Shown one piece after another: positions 8,469 to 17,630 of a DNA stretch of 64,000 bases. Position numbers and translations under genes: made by a program. The notes beneath the pieces are model-generated. The model was not told the origin of the DNA. It searched no databases and saw only the letters and a program-made list of their open reading frames with translations. The stretch covers positions 1 to 64,000 of the forward strand of contig NZ_AXWW01000026.1 in the NCBI RefSeq assembly GCF_000482865.1. The letters are read 5' to 3'. The stretch's first letter is position 1, and every line of letters begins with the position of its first letter. This DNA is from Actinokineospora inagensis DSM 44258. Lineage in GTDB: Bacteria; Actinomycetota; Actinomycetes; Mycobacteriales; Pseudonocardiaceae.

Positions 8469-9428
8469 ATGGGCAACGCCGAGGCCAACCCGAACCCGTC
8501 GCTTGCGATATCCCGCCGGACCCTGTTGCGGGGAACCGGGCTCGCCCTCGGCGGCACGGCCCTGGTCGACGGGACCGCCGACGCGCACCCACCGGGCGTC
8601 CCGGGCCCTGGCAGCCCGGTGCGCCCGATCCCGGTGCCCGAGCAGGTCCCGGCTGCCCAGGGCTTGTTCCAGGTGCCCGGGGCGCGGCTGTGGTACTGGG
8701 ACACCGGCGGGCCCGGTGAGCCGGTGGTTCTGCTGCACGCTCTGAGCGGTAGTGGCGAGAGCTGGCCGTACCAGCAGCCGTACCTCGCCCGTGCGGGGTA
8801 CCGGGTCATCGGCTACTCGCGTCGGGGGTACGCCAACTCGCCGGTGCAGGACCCGAACGACCCGAGGACCGGCATCGAGGACCTGCACGACCTCGTGGAC
8901 TTCCTGGGCATCGGGAGGTTCCACGTCGTCGGCGTTGCCGGTGGCGGCTGGTACGCGATGGACTACGCGCTCAACCACCCGGACCGGTTGCACAGCCTGG
9001 TGATCGGCGCGTGCGTGCTTCAAGTCCAGGAGCAGGACTACCAGGACATGGTGGAGCGGTTGCGCTCGCCCGAGGTCGACGCGCTGCCCATCCACTTCCG
9101 GGAGTTGGGCCCGTCCTACCGCGCGATCGACCCGGACGGTGTCGCCAGGTGGCTGGACATCCAGCACCGGGCCGGACCCAACGGGATCGTCCAGCCCAGG
9201 GCGACCTCGCTGAACTGGGCCGTGATCGAACGGCTCACCGTGCCCACCCTGCTGCTGTGGGGGGACGCCGACCCGCACACCTCACCACCGGTGCAGCGCC
9301 TGCTGGCCGGGCACTTCCGCAGGGTGAGCACCGTGGTAGCCAACGAGTGCGGGCACAACGTCCACTGGGAACGGTCGGACGTGGTCAACCCCGTGCTGCT
9401 GAACTTCTTCCGGGCCAACCGGCACTGA
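8469..9428 (+). CDS. Tat-exported alpha/beta-hydrolase-fold protein lacking the nucleophile serine
   Basis: A 319-residue protein with an N-terminal twin-arginine signal (SRRTLLRG, about residues 16-23). The alpha/beta hydrolase fold follows: oxyanion region LLHALSGSG, strand and elbow HVVGVAGGGW, acid in LLLWGDADPH and histidine in ECGHNVHW. The nucleophile elbow should read G-x-Ser-x-G but here is Gly155-Val-Ala157-Gly-Gly159, so the serine is replaced by alanine while Asp and His are kept. It may be a binding protein, a non-hydrolytic enzyme or an inactive paralogue. GATGAGG at 8458-8464 is a fair ribosome site. No operon partner is visible. Confidence 0.75.
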   Translation: MGNAEANPNPSLAISRRTLLRGTGLALGGTALVDGTADAHPPGVPGPGSPVRPIPVPEQVPAAQGLFQVPGARLWYWDTGGPGEPVVLLHALSGSGESWPYQQPYLARAGYRVIGYSRRGYANSPVQDPNDPRTGIEDLHDLVDFLGIGRFHVVGVAGGGWYAMDYALNHPDRLHSLVIGACVLQVQEQDYQDMVERLRSPEVDALPIHFRELGPSYRAIDPDGVARWLDIQHRAGPNGIVQPRATSLNWAVIERLTVPTLLLWGDADPHTSPPVQRLLAGHFRRVSTVVANECGHNVHWERSDVVNPVLLNFFRANRH

Positions 9429-9429
9429 G

Positions 9430-9945
9430 AGCGTGTTTGAGATCCACCGTGCGGCGAGTGGGTGTGGTCCGAGTCGGGTTGCGGCGTGTCCGTGGGGTGA
9501 TGCGGTCGGTCATGGTGGTGGTGGCCCTGCGGGTATTGGCCTCGGAGGTGGCGTTCGTGGTCGCGGGCCAGGCGAAGGTCCGTTCGACCGCCCATCGTCG
9601 GGGGATGACCGCGAACCTGTCCGGCCCGCGGGTTTGGGCATGATCTCGATCGTGGTCCGCTAGGTGCGGGCCCGGTCGACCAGGGCGCTGGCGGAGTCGG
9701 TGTCGGCGAACAGGTACCGGACGCGGCATCTGGTTTTTGGCCATGATCTGTCGGTGGCGCGGCTGCTCCCACCGGGTGAAATACCAGTACACCGTCTCCA
9801 ACGGCGGAAAGTCAGCGGGCAACGCCCGCCACGCGCACCCGGTGGCCACCACGTACAGGATCGCGTCCACGATCCCCGACGATGATGCTTCTCCGGCCGA
9901 CCACTCCGCCGATGACTCGTCGGGGACGATCGCACCTACGCGCAG
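9430..9945 (-). pseudogene. IS5-family transposase remnant
   Basis: Minus-strand codons give an N-terminal block (VDAILYVVATGCAWRALP, then ETVYWYFTRWEQ) and a C-terminal block (RRWAVERTFAW) of an IS5-type transposase. The catalytic middle is shortened and frames change between blocks. The sequence GAGCGTGTTTGAGATCC at about 9429 looks like the terminal repeat of this group. The element starts right after the stop of the hydrolase gene. It is clearly inactive. Confidence 0.6.
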
Positions 9946-9949
9946 ACCG

Positions 9950-10145
9950 TGACGTTGGACGACGAGCGGGACACCGACCAGGTGCTGTCGAACTGGCCCA
10001 CGCTGTTCTTGTTGTACCAGGACTTGGACACGTAAGCGGACCCGCCGCCCGGCGCCGTGAGGGTCGCGCACTGGCTTTTCCAGCGCCGCTGCGGGCGCGG
10101 CCTGGGCCACAACGGGTGCAAACAGCGCAGTCAGGTTTATCGTTG
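9950..10145 (-). pseudogene. Possible remnant of a small secreted peptide gene
   Basis: One minus frame gives a signal-peptide-like stretch (LTALFAPVVAQAAPAAA). The adjacent frame gives a Ser/Asn-rich tail (SWYNKNSVGQF, then SSNVTVC and a stop at about 9937). A frameshift is needed to join them, and the expected start codon position reads ATA after a purine-rich GAGAGGAAG. The joined product would be about 65 residues. I do not recognise a family, and the call is weak. Confidence 0.3.
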
Positions 10146-10291
10146 CTTCCTCTCGGTTCCTCGTTTGAGGCCTCCCTGTGCTGGTCGGAGACTCGGTCGC
10201 TAGCCTGAGCTGCTGTTGTGTGATGTTCGTTGATTGGTGGTCCGTGGCTGTTCGACTGTTGTACGGACTCCTGGTTCAGGTGTTGTCCTAG

Positions 10292-10763
<472 letters not shown>

Positions 10764-10829
10764 TAACCTGGGCGTTGGCCCCTGGCTCAGGAGGAATTCG
10801 TGCTCCTGCCCCGGGCCCATCCGCTCACA

Positions 10830-10870
10830 ACACCGCCTGCCGACCCGGAACCCGGGTCGGCAGGCGGTGT
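10830..10870 (-). terminator. Very strong hairpin after the DUF4279-like gene
   Basis: A perfect 19-bp inverted repeat (10830-10848 with 10852-10870) with a 3-nt loop, placed 6 bp after the stop of the minus-strand gene ending at 10877. It closes the RHS toxin/immunity unit. Confidence 0.8.
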
Positions 10871-10876
10871 CAGTGG

Positions 10877-11536
10877 CTACTCCGTCGGCGGGGGAACCAG
10901 TCTGACGGTGAAGGTGGCGAACCGTGCCGCGAGGGTGCGCAGCGTGTCCACCCGCAGGACGGCGCCGAACTGGCCGTTCGAGGCGATCTCCAGGACCGCG
11001 GTTTCCCGTGGCCCGTCGGTGGCCGCCAGTTCGCGGAGTCGGTCGGCGATCAACTCGCTGGTCGACTCCGAGGTGTGGTCCTCGATCTCCTCGACGGCGG
11101 CAGCGGTGTCCGATTCGGCGGACAGGCGCAGCCACTTGGTCGAGTTCGCCCGTTCGGGGGCCTCGTCGGTGGCGGGTGGGTAGGCGTCGAGCACGAACTG
11201 GAGGTTCAGGTCGGCGCACCGGGACAACAGGTCGGCGGGGAATGGGAACGAACTGGTCTCGCGGGTGTCGGGGGAGAACAGGCCGACGAACAGATCGGCG
11301 TCATCAAAGGCGTCGACCTCCCCCGCGAGGACGGTGACCGCGGCCCCGAGCACGGTCGCCGGGTCATCGCCCGCCGACCCGAGGTCGACGGACAGCACGC
11401 CGTTCCCTGCCCGGCTCGTCCAGGATTCCCGTTCCGCCGCCGCGGTCAGCCGTTCGGCGAGGTCGGCCGGGGGGTCGAAGACCCGGAGACCGACTTCGCT
11501 CCACGGGGCTTCCGCGCCGCTGTTGTCGTGTGACAT
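10877..11536 (-). CDS. Candidate immunity protein next to the RHS toxin (DUF4279-like)
   Basis: A 219-residue soluble acidic protein starting at ATG 11536, only 20 bp after the stop of the RHS toxin gene and on the same strand. Acidic cytosolic proteins directly downstream of an RHS tip are normally its cognate immunity factor. The segment FPADLLSRCADLNLQFVLDAY resembles the end of DUF4279 domains, which occur as immunity-type proteins; this match is by eye. A second half of about 100 residues (after TKWLRLSAE) is not recognised. A strong terminator follows immediately, so the pair forms a closed transcription unit. Confidence 0.55.
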   Translation of the reverse strand: MSHDNSGAEAPWSEVGLRVFDPPADLAERLTAAAERESWTSRAGNGVLSVDLGSAGDDPATVLGAAVTVLAGEVDAFDDADLFVGLFSPDTRETSSFPFPADLLSRCADLNLQFVLDAYPPATDEAPERANSTKWLRLSAESDTAAAVEEIEDHTSESTSELIADRLRELAATDGPRETAVLEIASNGQFGAVLRVDTLRTLAARFATFTVRLVPPPTE

Positions 11537-11556
11537 CAAGGTTTTCACGCTCCGGC

Positions 11557-12693
11557 TCAGAGGACGACGGCGCAGGCCGGGGCCGCCGGGCCGCACAGCG
11601 GTGAGGCGAGTTTGCCCAACCACCACAGTAGGGCACCGGTCGAGACGATCGCGGCGCCGCCCGCGACGATCTTGCCCGTGTTGTTGCTGCTCCCGGCGGA
11701 GGCCGCAGGGGCCGGGAAGTACGGGGGTTGGGACCTGGCCAGGCTTTGCAGGTGCTTCATCTCCATTTCGTCCCAGATGTTGCCGATGACCTCTTCGCTG
11801 CCCTTAACCCGTGCGTCGCCGTTGTGCACGTTGATCTCCAGGTCCGGGTTGCGGTGGACCCGGTTGCCCACACCGTGGCGCTTGAGGCGGTGGATCGCGT
11901 CCTTGACCTGTCTCCTCGACCGTCCGAGGTGGTGGGCGATGCGGCGCTCGTGATGCTCCCAGTGGCTGTGAGACTTCTTCTTGTGGCCGTCGAGGTCGGT
12001 GCTGTTGATCGGGTCGCCGGTGACGTAGTCGTAGGCGTTGGCCGAACCGCCGTCGACCGGGTCGACCGACAGGAACCGGCCGAGCAGCGGGCTGTAGGGC
12101 CGGGCGCCCATTTCCACGATGGACAGCGCGCCCGCATGCTCGTAGGGGCGTTGGTGTTGGCCGAGCCAGCCGAAGTCGTTGTTGCCGGGCTGGTTGTCGG
12201 GGACGGCTTGCGGGTCGACGGCGCCGCTGGTGTTGATCGGGTTGCCGTAGGGGTCGTAGGTGCGCAGGGCGCCGGTCTGGGTGCCAGTGGTGCCCGCCGT
12301 GAGGGTGAGGTTGCCCCGGATGTCCGGGTAGTCCCAGGTCGCGGGGGTGGAGGAGTTGCGGACGGTCAGATCGACACCGCCGGGGAGCGTGACGGTCCAG
12401 GTCACGATGTTGTGGGCGGTGTCGAGGGTGGCGGTGGCCAGGTCGGGGTTGCTGGAGTAGCCGTAGAGCACGGTGCCGGTCGGGTCGCCCTGGGTGGCGT
12501 CGCGGCGGACGATCCGGTCGAGGGCATCGCGGGTGTAGGAGACGGCGCCATTGACGGTGGCCCCGGTGGTGCTGAGCAGGATGGTGAACGCGGCGTTGAG
12601 CATCCCCGTGTACAGGTCAGCAGCCTGCAACCCGTCGTAGTCCCGGCCGGCGACCGCAACGTTCTCGGTGACCGACCGCCAGGGCACCCCCAC
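11557..12693 (-). CDS. RHS C-terminal toxin module (5'-truncated RHS protein)
   Basis: The 378-residue frame contains the last RHS repeats ([19 protein letters not shown]) and the conserved end of the RHS core ([12 protein letters not shown], residues 201-212, then [16 protein letters not shown]). A variable tip follows (237-378). The tip has a basic His-rich segment ([14 protein letters not shown]), a helical part ([12 protein letters not shown]) and [12 protein letters not shown], which recall small polymorphic-toxin nuclease domains. The extreme C-terminus holds a hydrophobic stretch. A full RHS protein would be over 1,000 residues with a secretion signal; here the 5' end is lost near 12700. 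It is likely an orphan tip kept with its immunity gene. Confidence 0.65.
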   Translation of the reverse strand: MGVPWRSVTENVAVAGRDYDGLQAADLYTGMLNAAFTILLSTTGATVNGAVSYTRDALDRIVRRDATQGDPTGTVLYGYSSNPDLATATLDTAHNIVTWTVTLPGGVDLTVRNSSTPATWDYPDIRGNLTLTAGTTGTQTGALRTYDPYGNPINTSGAVDPQAVPDNQPGNNDFGWLGQHQRPYEHAGALSIVEMGARPYSPLLGRFLSVDPVDGGSANAYDYVTGDPINSTDLDGHKKKSHSHWEHHERRIAHHLGRSRRQVKDAIHRLKRHGVGNRVHRNPDLEINVHNGDARVKGSEEVIGNIWDEMEMKHLQSLARSQPPYFPAPAASAGSSNNTGKIVAGGAAIVSTGALLWWLGKLASPLCGPAAPACAVVL

Positions 12694-12702
12694 CGGCGAG
12701 CA

Positions 12703-12903
12703 CTACCCCGGACACACCATCTGGATGTAGTCCAACGCCGCCCGATGATCATGCCCCCGGACGTGCGCCAGTCTGGCCACCGTCCCGCACCGTCCGCCTT
12801 CCCACTCCCGCGCCGCGTAGTTGTAGCTGACGGCCAGATCGACGCGCATGGTCACGTTGGCGCGGATGTTCGCCTTGTCGATCAACACGTACACGACCGC
12901 CAC
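12703..12903 (-). pseudogene. Fragment of an unrecognised protein upstream of the RHS module
   Basis: A 66-residue frame whose middle (VTMRVDLAVSYNYAAREW) and end (DYIQMVCPG) look like real protein, with coherent codon use. It has no good ribosome site or signal peptide. It is probably the C-terminal end of a secreted or RHS-associated protein left behind when the RHS gene was truncated. Confidence 0.3.
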
Positions 12904-13331
12904 ACCGAGACAAAGATCAAAGAAGTCACCGGGAACCGAGACAGCAGAAGGCCATCATGACCTGAGACACAGGCAGGCTCAGAACTCCGCGCGCTCCAGG
13001 ACAAGCCCGTCCAGTCACGCGCCGTCGGATCCCGGACCACGTCAAGAACCGAGGCGTGGTCAACCGAGCGCGTCACCCGGGGGTCCCGACCACCCCGGAG
13101 AAGCCGACCCGCCTCCAGGAGCCGCTTGTTGTTACCGGAGGACTTGACCCACCCGCCAGGCGTCCGCCCGAAGTTCGCCGTCGGCAAACGACCGCCGGAC
13201 ACCACCACACTCCGCCGCCCTGAGCCCCACGGACCCGTGGTCAATCTCGGGTGTGGCTGGGCAAGTCGGGCTCCGCCGGGCGCGGTGCGTGGCATAGTCG
13301 TCACACAGCGGTTGAGGGGAGAGGAAGACCT
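12904..13331. other. Gene-free stretch before the vWA-PP2C-kinase operon
   Basis: I see no supported gene. The last 60 bp contain a purine-rich leader (GAGGGGAGAGGAAG) directly upstream of the vWA start, so the promoter of that operon should lie here. Confidence 0.4.
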
Positions 13332-14009
13332 GTGGCGGAGAACCTGGGCAACGTGCTTCCGGTGTACGTGGTCGCGGATGAGTCGGCGTCGATGGGCCCG
13401 GTGGTCGGGGAGCTCAACTCGGGGTTGGCGGAGTTGCACCAAGCACTGTTGCGGGAGCCGATGGCCGCGGCGAAGGTGCGGTTCACGATCCTCGGGTTCG
13501 CCGACGACGTGCAGGTTCGGCTGTCTCTGGCCGACCTGCGCACCGAGTCCGCGCTGCCGGTGTTGACCACCCGGTCAACAACCAGCTACGGCGCCGCGTT
13601 CGGCGAACTGCTGCACCGGATTCCGGCGGACATAGACGCGCTCAAGTCCCAAGGGTACTCGGTTTACCGGCCTGCCGTCTTCTTCCTCACCGACGGCCAG
13701 CCGACCGACGAGCCCGCCTGGCGCGATCCCTACGAGCGCTTGGTGGACAAAGAAATCACCCACGCGGCGCCGAACATCATCGCGTGCGGGATCGGCGCCG
13801 CGCGAGCGCGCACGATCCTGGAGGTGGCCACCCGGCCGGAATTCGCCTTCATCGGGGCGCCTGGAGTCGAGTTGGGTTTGGCGATCGCCGAGTTCAGCGT
13901 GGCGCTCACCAAGAGCATCGTCGCCTCCGCGCGTGCCGCGGCGGCCGACCGGACCGAGCTGGTCGTCGAGCGGCCGAACAGCTTCGTGATGGCCGTCGAC
14001 GTTGTCTGA
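13332..14009 (+). CDS. vWA-domain protein (TerY-like)
   Basis: A 225-residue single-domain von Willebrand A protein. The metal-binding MIDAS motif Asp16-Glu-Ser18-Ala-Ser20 follows the first strand (VYVVADESAS). Further MIDAS residues are a Thr in STTSYG and the Asp in FFLTDGQPTD. The start is GTG 13332, after GAGGGGAGAGGAAG; the frame is open further upstream but without a better site. It overlaps the phosphatase gene by 8 bp. vWA, PP2C and kinase in this order is the composition of the TerY-P triad described for tellurite-type stress and signalling loci. The vWA protein probably scaffolds or is a substrate of the kinase/phosphatase pair. Confidence 0.85.
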   Translation: MAENLGNVLPVYVVADESASMGPVVGELNSGLAELHQALLREPMAAAKVRFTILGFADDVQVRLSLADLRTESALPVLTTRSTTSYGAAFGELLHRIPADIDALKSQGYSVYRPAVFFLTDGQPTDEPAWRDPYERLVDKEITHAAPNIIACGIGAARARTILEVATRPEFAFIGAPGVELGLAIAEFSVALTKSIVASARAAAADRTELVVERPNSFVMAVDVV

Positions 14010-14859
14010 GCTGAGTGATCCGTTGGTGATCGGCACGCCGGTCGCCGTGTTCGAGCCGCGCCCGCCGCACCGCACCGGCTACCGGCCCGACACCGCGGTC
14101 GACGGGTGGTCCAGCGCGGAACTGACCGTGCGTGGCGCCTCGGTGCGCGGCTACCAACACCGCCACGACGGCAGTCCACGGCAGGACGACTTCGCGGTGT
14201 CCTGGCACGCGGCCAGCGGCGCGGTCGTCGCGGCGGTCGCCGATGGCGTCTCCAGTGTCGAGCTGGCCCACTTGGGCGCCACGTTGGCATGCCGCAGTGC
14301 GACCGACCAGTTGCTGCGCCGTCTGGACGAGGGTGCGGAACCCGACTGGCCGGAGTTGATGCGCTGCGCGAGTTGGGCGTTGGTGGAGTTCGCCCGCGCC
14401 CAACCTGGCGACGACGAGCCCGCCGCGCGGGCCGGGCGACTGCTGTCAACCACGGTGGTGGTCACGCTCGTGCGACCGCGTCCGGACGGTTCCGCGGTGG
14501 CGTCGGTGTGCCGGGTCGGAGATTCGACGGCCTGGGTGTTGGCCGGGGACCGGTGGGCGCCGGTGTTCCAGGCGACCGAGACCGACACCGCCGAGGTGGC
14601 CACCGTCGCCCTGCCGCACGTGCCGCACGAGCTCCGGGCGGAGGTCGTCGAACTGCCGGTGGGGTCGGTGCTTTTGCTGGGTACCGACGGTGTCGGGACC
14701 GCGCTGGGCGACGGATCCGGATCAGTAGGCGACGCGTTCGCCGCCACGCTGGCCACTGCCCCGCCCCCGTTGGAGTTCACCCGGCTGCTGGACTTCTCCC
14801 GGGAGACCTTCGACGACGACCGGACACTGTTGGCGGTGTGGCCGAGGGGCGGGCGGTGA
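14002..14859 (+). CDS. PP2C-family Ser/Thr protein phosphatase
   Basis: A 285-residue protein starting at TTG 14002, inside the end of the vWA gene (8-bp overlap). PP2C metal-binding motifs are present: PRQDDFAV (first Asp), AAVADGVSS (Asp-Gly) and LLLGTDGVG near the C-terminus. The final DDRTLLAVW block is typical of the family. It should remove phosphates from Ser/Thr residues with Mn/Mg and oppose the kinase encoded next. The stop overlaps the kinase start (GTGA), so the two are probably made in fixed proportion. There is no membrane segment. Confidence 0.85.
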   Translation: MSELSDPLVIGTPVAVFEPRPPHRTGYRPDTAVDGWSSAELTVRGASVRGYQHRHDGSPRQDDFAVSWHAASGAVVAAVADGVSSVELAHLGATLACRSATDQLLRRLDEGAEPDWPELMRCASWALVEFARAQPGDDEPAARAGRLLSTTVVVTLVRPRPDGSAVASVCRVGDSTAWVLAGDRWAPVFQATETDTAEVATVALPHVPHELRAEVVELPVGSVLLLGTDGVGTALGDGSGSVGDAFAATLATAPPPLEFTRLLDFSRETFDDDRTLLAVWPRGGR

Positions 14860-16328
14860 GCACGGCAACCGACATCCCCGAGGTCGACGTGCGCGGTCTC
14901 GGGCCGATGCGATTGCTCGGTTCCGGTGGCCAGGGCAAGGTGCAACTGCTCGTCGACCACGCCGATGGTCAGGACCCCCTGGTGTACAAGGAGTACAGCA
15001 ATCGGGTGATCGACGAGGTCGACGTGGACGCGTTGCGCCACTTCGTCGGGTTCGCGCACGGCCTGGCGCCGTCCGCGCGCTCGGCGCTGCTTGCCCGACT
15101 GGCGTGGCCGCAGGTCGTGGTCCGCAAGGACGGTGTGGTCAGCGGATTCCTGATGCGCAAGGCACCTGTGGAGTACTCCACACGGATGCGGTTCGGCTCG
15201 CGGACGACCGAGGAACTGGCGCTGGTGCAGTACCTGCTCAACCCGCCCGCCTACCTGGCCGACCGCGGCCTGCGAGTGACCGCGCCGTTCCGGCTGGAGT
15301 TCCTGCACGACACCGCCGAGGCGCTGGCCATGCTGCACGGGATGGGCATCTGCGTCGGCGACCTGTCGCCGAACAACATGTTGTTCAGCATGACCGCACG
15401 CCCACGCAGCTTCTTCATCGACTGCGATGCGATGCGCCTGGCCGGTGCGAGCGTGCTGCCGCAGGTGGAAACCCCCGACTGGCAGATCAGCGCCGTGGGC
15501 GCGGAAGATCTGGCGACCCCGCAGAGCGACTCGTACAAGTTGGGGCTGCTGGCCGTGCGGGTGTTCGCCAGTGACCAACAGAGCACCGACTTGCGGTCGG
15601 TGCCGGTCCGGTTGCGCGCCAAGGTGACCGCGAGCCTGTCACAAGATCCGCTCGAGCGGCCGACCCCGAGGTCGTGGGTCGGTCCGCTGACCACGGCCCT
15701 GCGCGAACTGCCCGCCGAACCCACCGAGTCCCCTGAGCCCACCCCAGAGCCCACTGTCCCGATGTCAAGGCCCGCGACCCAAGCGCGGGCCAAGCAGCGA
15801 CGTGTTGCGTTGTGGCAATGGGCGGCGATCCCGCTGTCGCTCATCCTGGTCGCGGTGTTGGCGATGATCTTCCGCAGCTCCGACAAGCCGACCTCGGGTC
15901 CCGCGCTCCCGCGCTACCAAGGGATCTATCCATCCTATACCCGCCAACTTCCATCGCTCTACGTCCCGCCCATGACCCGCCTCACCCTCCCGACGATGGA
16001 CCCCCTGCCCGACATGCCGTGTGTGTTCGCCGCGGTCGCCAGTCCCGATGTCCACGGCGGTGACGGCCTCACCAAGGCGAGGTCCGCGATAAATTCACTG
16101 GTCTGCGAGGTGAACGCCGCCAAGTTCATCATTCGGATAGTGCTCGAGGAACTCGCGGCAAAAGGCCCCTACGACAGCGGTGGCCGGATCATCGGTTTCT
16201 GGGGCGAGGGGACTTCGACGCCCCGTGCCACGGTTTCCCTGGCGACCAAGGCGGGCGGGTGCGTGCTGGCGACCGTCCGGTTCACCGCGACCTACGAGGT
16301 CTCGTCGGTCGCCGTCGCGACCTGCTGA
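14856..16328 (+). CDS. Membrane-anchored Ser/Thr protein kinase with extracellular domain
   Basis: A 490-residue protein from GTG 14856, overlapping the phosphatase stop by 4 bp. It has a glycine-rich loop (GSGGQGKV, 22-29), Lys45 in VYKEY, a catalytic loop with Asp169 (GDLSPNNMLF, where canonical kinases have HRD-x4-N) and a metal-binding motif FIDCDAM in place of DFG. The kinase domain ends near 285. A Pro/Glu-rich linker, a basic stretch, a single membrane helix (322-339) and an exported domain of about 150 residues with three Cys follow. The motif variants are typical of the divergent kinases in vWA/PP2C triads. The 3' end overlaps the convergent gene by 37 bp. Confidence 0.85.
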   Translation: MSTATDIPEVDVRGLGPMRLLGSGGQGKVQLLVDHADGQDPLVYKEYSNRVIDEVDVDALRHFVGFAHGLAPSARSALLARLAWPQVVVRKDGVVSGFLMRKAPVEYSTRMRFGSRTTEELALVQYLLNPPAYLADRGLRVTAPFRLEFLHDTAEALAMLHGMGICVGDLSPNNMLFSMTARPRSFFIDCDAMRLAGASVLPQVETPDWQISAVGAEDLATPQSDSYKLGLLAVRVFASDQQSTDLRSVPVRLRAKVTASLSQDPLERPTPRSWVGPLTTALRELPAEPTESPEPTPEPTVPMSRPATQARAKQRRVALWQWAAIPLSLILVAVLAMIFRSSDKPTSGPALPRYQGIYPSYTRQLPSLYVPPMTRLTLPTMDPLPDMPCVFAAVASPDVHGGDGLTKARSAINSLVCEVNAAKFIIRIVLEELAAKGPYDSGGRIIGFWGEGTSTPRATVSLATKAGGCVLATVRFTATYEVSSVAVATC

Positions 16329-17155
16329 GGCGTGGCGCCCTTGTGGAGCTGGTCGTTGATCGCGTCGGCCACCTCGGGTCGGAGCCCGCCGTCCACCGGG
16401 TGCCCCAGCGCTGTGGCCAGTCCGAGGTGACCCAGGTCGACCGTGGTCTCAACAGCACCGCCGAACACCTCGGCCGCCGCCCGACCTCGCCGCCAGCCAA
16501 CCACACCGGCACCAGCCGAGACCACCGCGCTCGGCCACCAGAACCACGTCGGCGCCAGGTAGAGCACACCCCAACCGACCAGGGTCGAGGCGAGGTCGAG
16601 GCGCATCCTGGCCTGTCGCACCAAGCTCCGGTTGTCGGCGTCGAGCCGCTGCCAGAGCCTCGGCCACACCAACGCGAGCGAGAGCCCGTACTGGGCGTCG
16701 ACGCGGACGTCCACCAAGCGCAGCCGGTCGCCGATCCACGTGGGGAGCGCGGGCAGGTACCGCTCGGGTAGCCGGGTTCCCGCCCGCACAAGCCGTCGGG
16801 TCACGCGCTGTGCCCGCAGCCGGGTCAGCGTGCGCGCGGGCCACACCAGAGGACCGCGCCAGCGACCCCACCACAGCGACCGGACAATGCCGCCGAGCCC
16901 GCGCGCGGTCAAGCTGGCCAGCCCCGCGCCACCTACCGCGAACGCCGCCCAGACAAGTGCTTCGGTGGGACGGTCCCGCGCAAGGGTGCCCAGGGCACGG
17001 GCGGCTTCGGTGACGACGCGCGGGTCGAACGGATGCGCGTCGCCCTGCCGGACCGCGAGCCCGACCACGGCGAGCCACAGCAGGCCGGGCAGCAGAGTGC
17101 CTGCGAGCCAGCGGTCGGGCAGCCGCTTGGTTACCTCCCCGATCAGGGCCGTCAC
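16292..17155 (-). CDS. Multi-pass membrane protein of the kinase/CHAT island
   Basis: A 287-residue protein starting at GTG 17155 (VTALIGEVTKRLPDRWL). At least three hydrophobic segments are visible: GTLLPGLLWLAVVGLAV near the N-terminus, WAAFAVGGAGLASL, and a pair of helices around LVGWGVLYLAPTWFWW and VVSAGAGVVGW. A basic cytosolic loop of about 90 residues lies between them. The family is unknown to me. It lies 10 bp behind the small Cys-rich gene, forming a two-gene minus-strand operon, and its 3' end overlaps the kinase gene by 37 bp tail to tail. The context suggests it acts in the same pathway. Confidence 0.65.
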   Translation of the reverse strand: MTALIGEVTKRLPDRWLAGTLLPGLLWLAVVGLAVRQGDAHPFDPRVVTEAARALGTLARDRPTEALVWAAFAVGGAGLASLTARGLGGIVRSLWWGRWRGPLVWPARTLTRLRAQRVTRRLVRAGTRLPERYLPALPTWIGDRLRLVDVRVDAQYGLSLALVWPRLWQRLDADNRSLVRQARMRLDLASTLVGWGVLYLAPTWFWWPSAVVSAGAGVVGWRRGRAAAEVFGGAVETTVDLGHLGLATALGHPVDGGLRPEVADAINDQLHKGATPQQVATATDETS

Positions 17156-17165
17156 CGGGGCGACC

Positions 17166-17552
17166 CTAGCCGGTGTTGCCGCGCACGAACCGCATCGGTT
17201 CGTCGAATATCGCACAGCGCGGCGGGCGGGCCTGCTCGTCGCGGTCGGCCCGGCGGGCGCAGTGCCTGCCGGGGCAGCGGTAGTCGCCGACCAGGGTCGG
17301 CGACGGCAGCCAGTCGGTGCGCACCCCCACGTCGGCTGGGTCCTCGCCGCGGTTGGGCGGGTGGGTGACATCGGTTTGCAGGCCGAGTTCGCGGCAGGCG
17401 GCCACCGCCGAACCACCACCCGCGACCTCTGCGACATGCATGTCGAGGGCGTCCTCCCAGAAGCCGCGGGCGGCACGCGGGCGCAGGTCTGGCAGCGCGG
17501 CGCAGAGCGCCGCCAGCGCCAACCGCTCGGCCTCGGCCCGGTCCGGTGGCAC
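17166..17552 (-). CDS. Small Cys-rich (zinc-ribbon-like) protein
   Basis: A 128-residue protein from GTG 17552. The N-terminal half is helical and acidic. The C-terminal part has CPGRHCARRADRDEQ followed by RCAIFDEPMRF, giving a C-x4-C...C pattern that could bind zinc with a His. The gene diverges from the CHAT protease gene across 78 bp, so the two probably share a regulatory region, and it is co-transcribed with the membrane protein behind it. I do not recognise the family. A role as adaptor or sensor for the protease or the kinase triad is only inferred from position. Confidence 0.55.
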   Translation of the reverse strand: MPPDRAEAERLALAALCAALPDLRPRAARGFWEDALDMHVAEVAGGGSAVAACRELGLQTDVTHPPNRGEDPADVGVRTDWLPSPTLVGDYRCPGRHCARRADRDEQARPPRCAIFDEPMRFVRGNTG

Positions 17553-17630
17553 GGCCGTTCACCCCTTTCGAGTCTGTCGCGCGCAGGCTACCGTGGCGAA
17601 GATCGACTCTACCCGGGAGCGCACGCGAGG

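Noticed and set aside
14106-14855. N-terminal extension of the kinase frame
   Set aside because: It overlaps the PP2C gene completely in another frame; GTG 14856 gives the usual kinase N-terminus with a 4-bp overlap.
16632-17630. N-terminal extension of the CHAT protein by more than 300 codons
   Set aside because: This part is antisense to two convincing minus-strand genes and has no repeat or domain character; ATG 17631 begins the recognisable protein.
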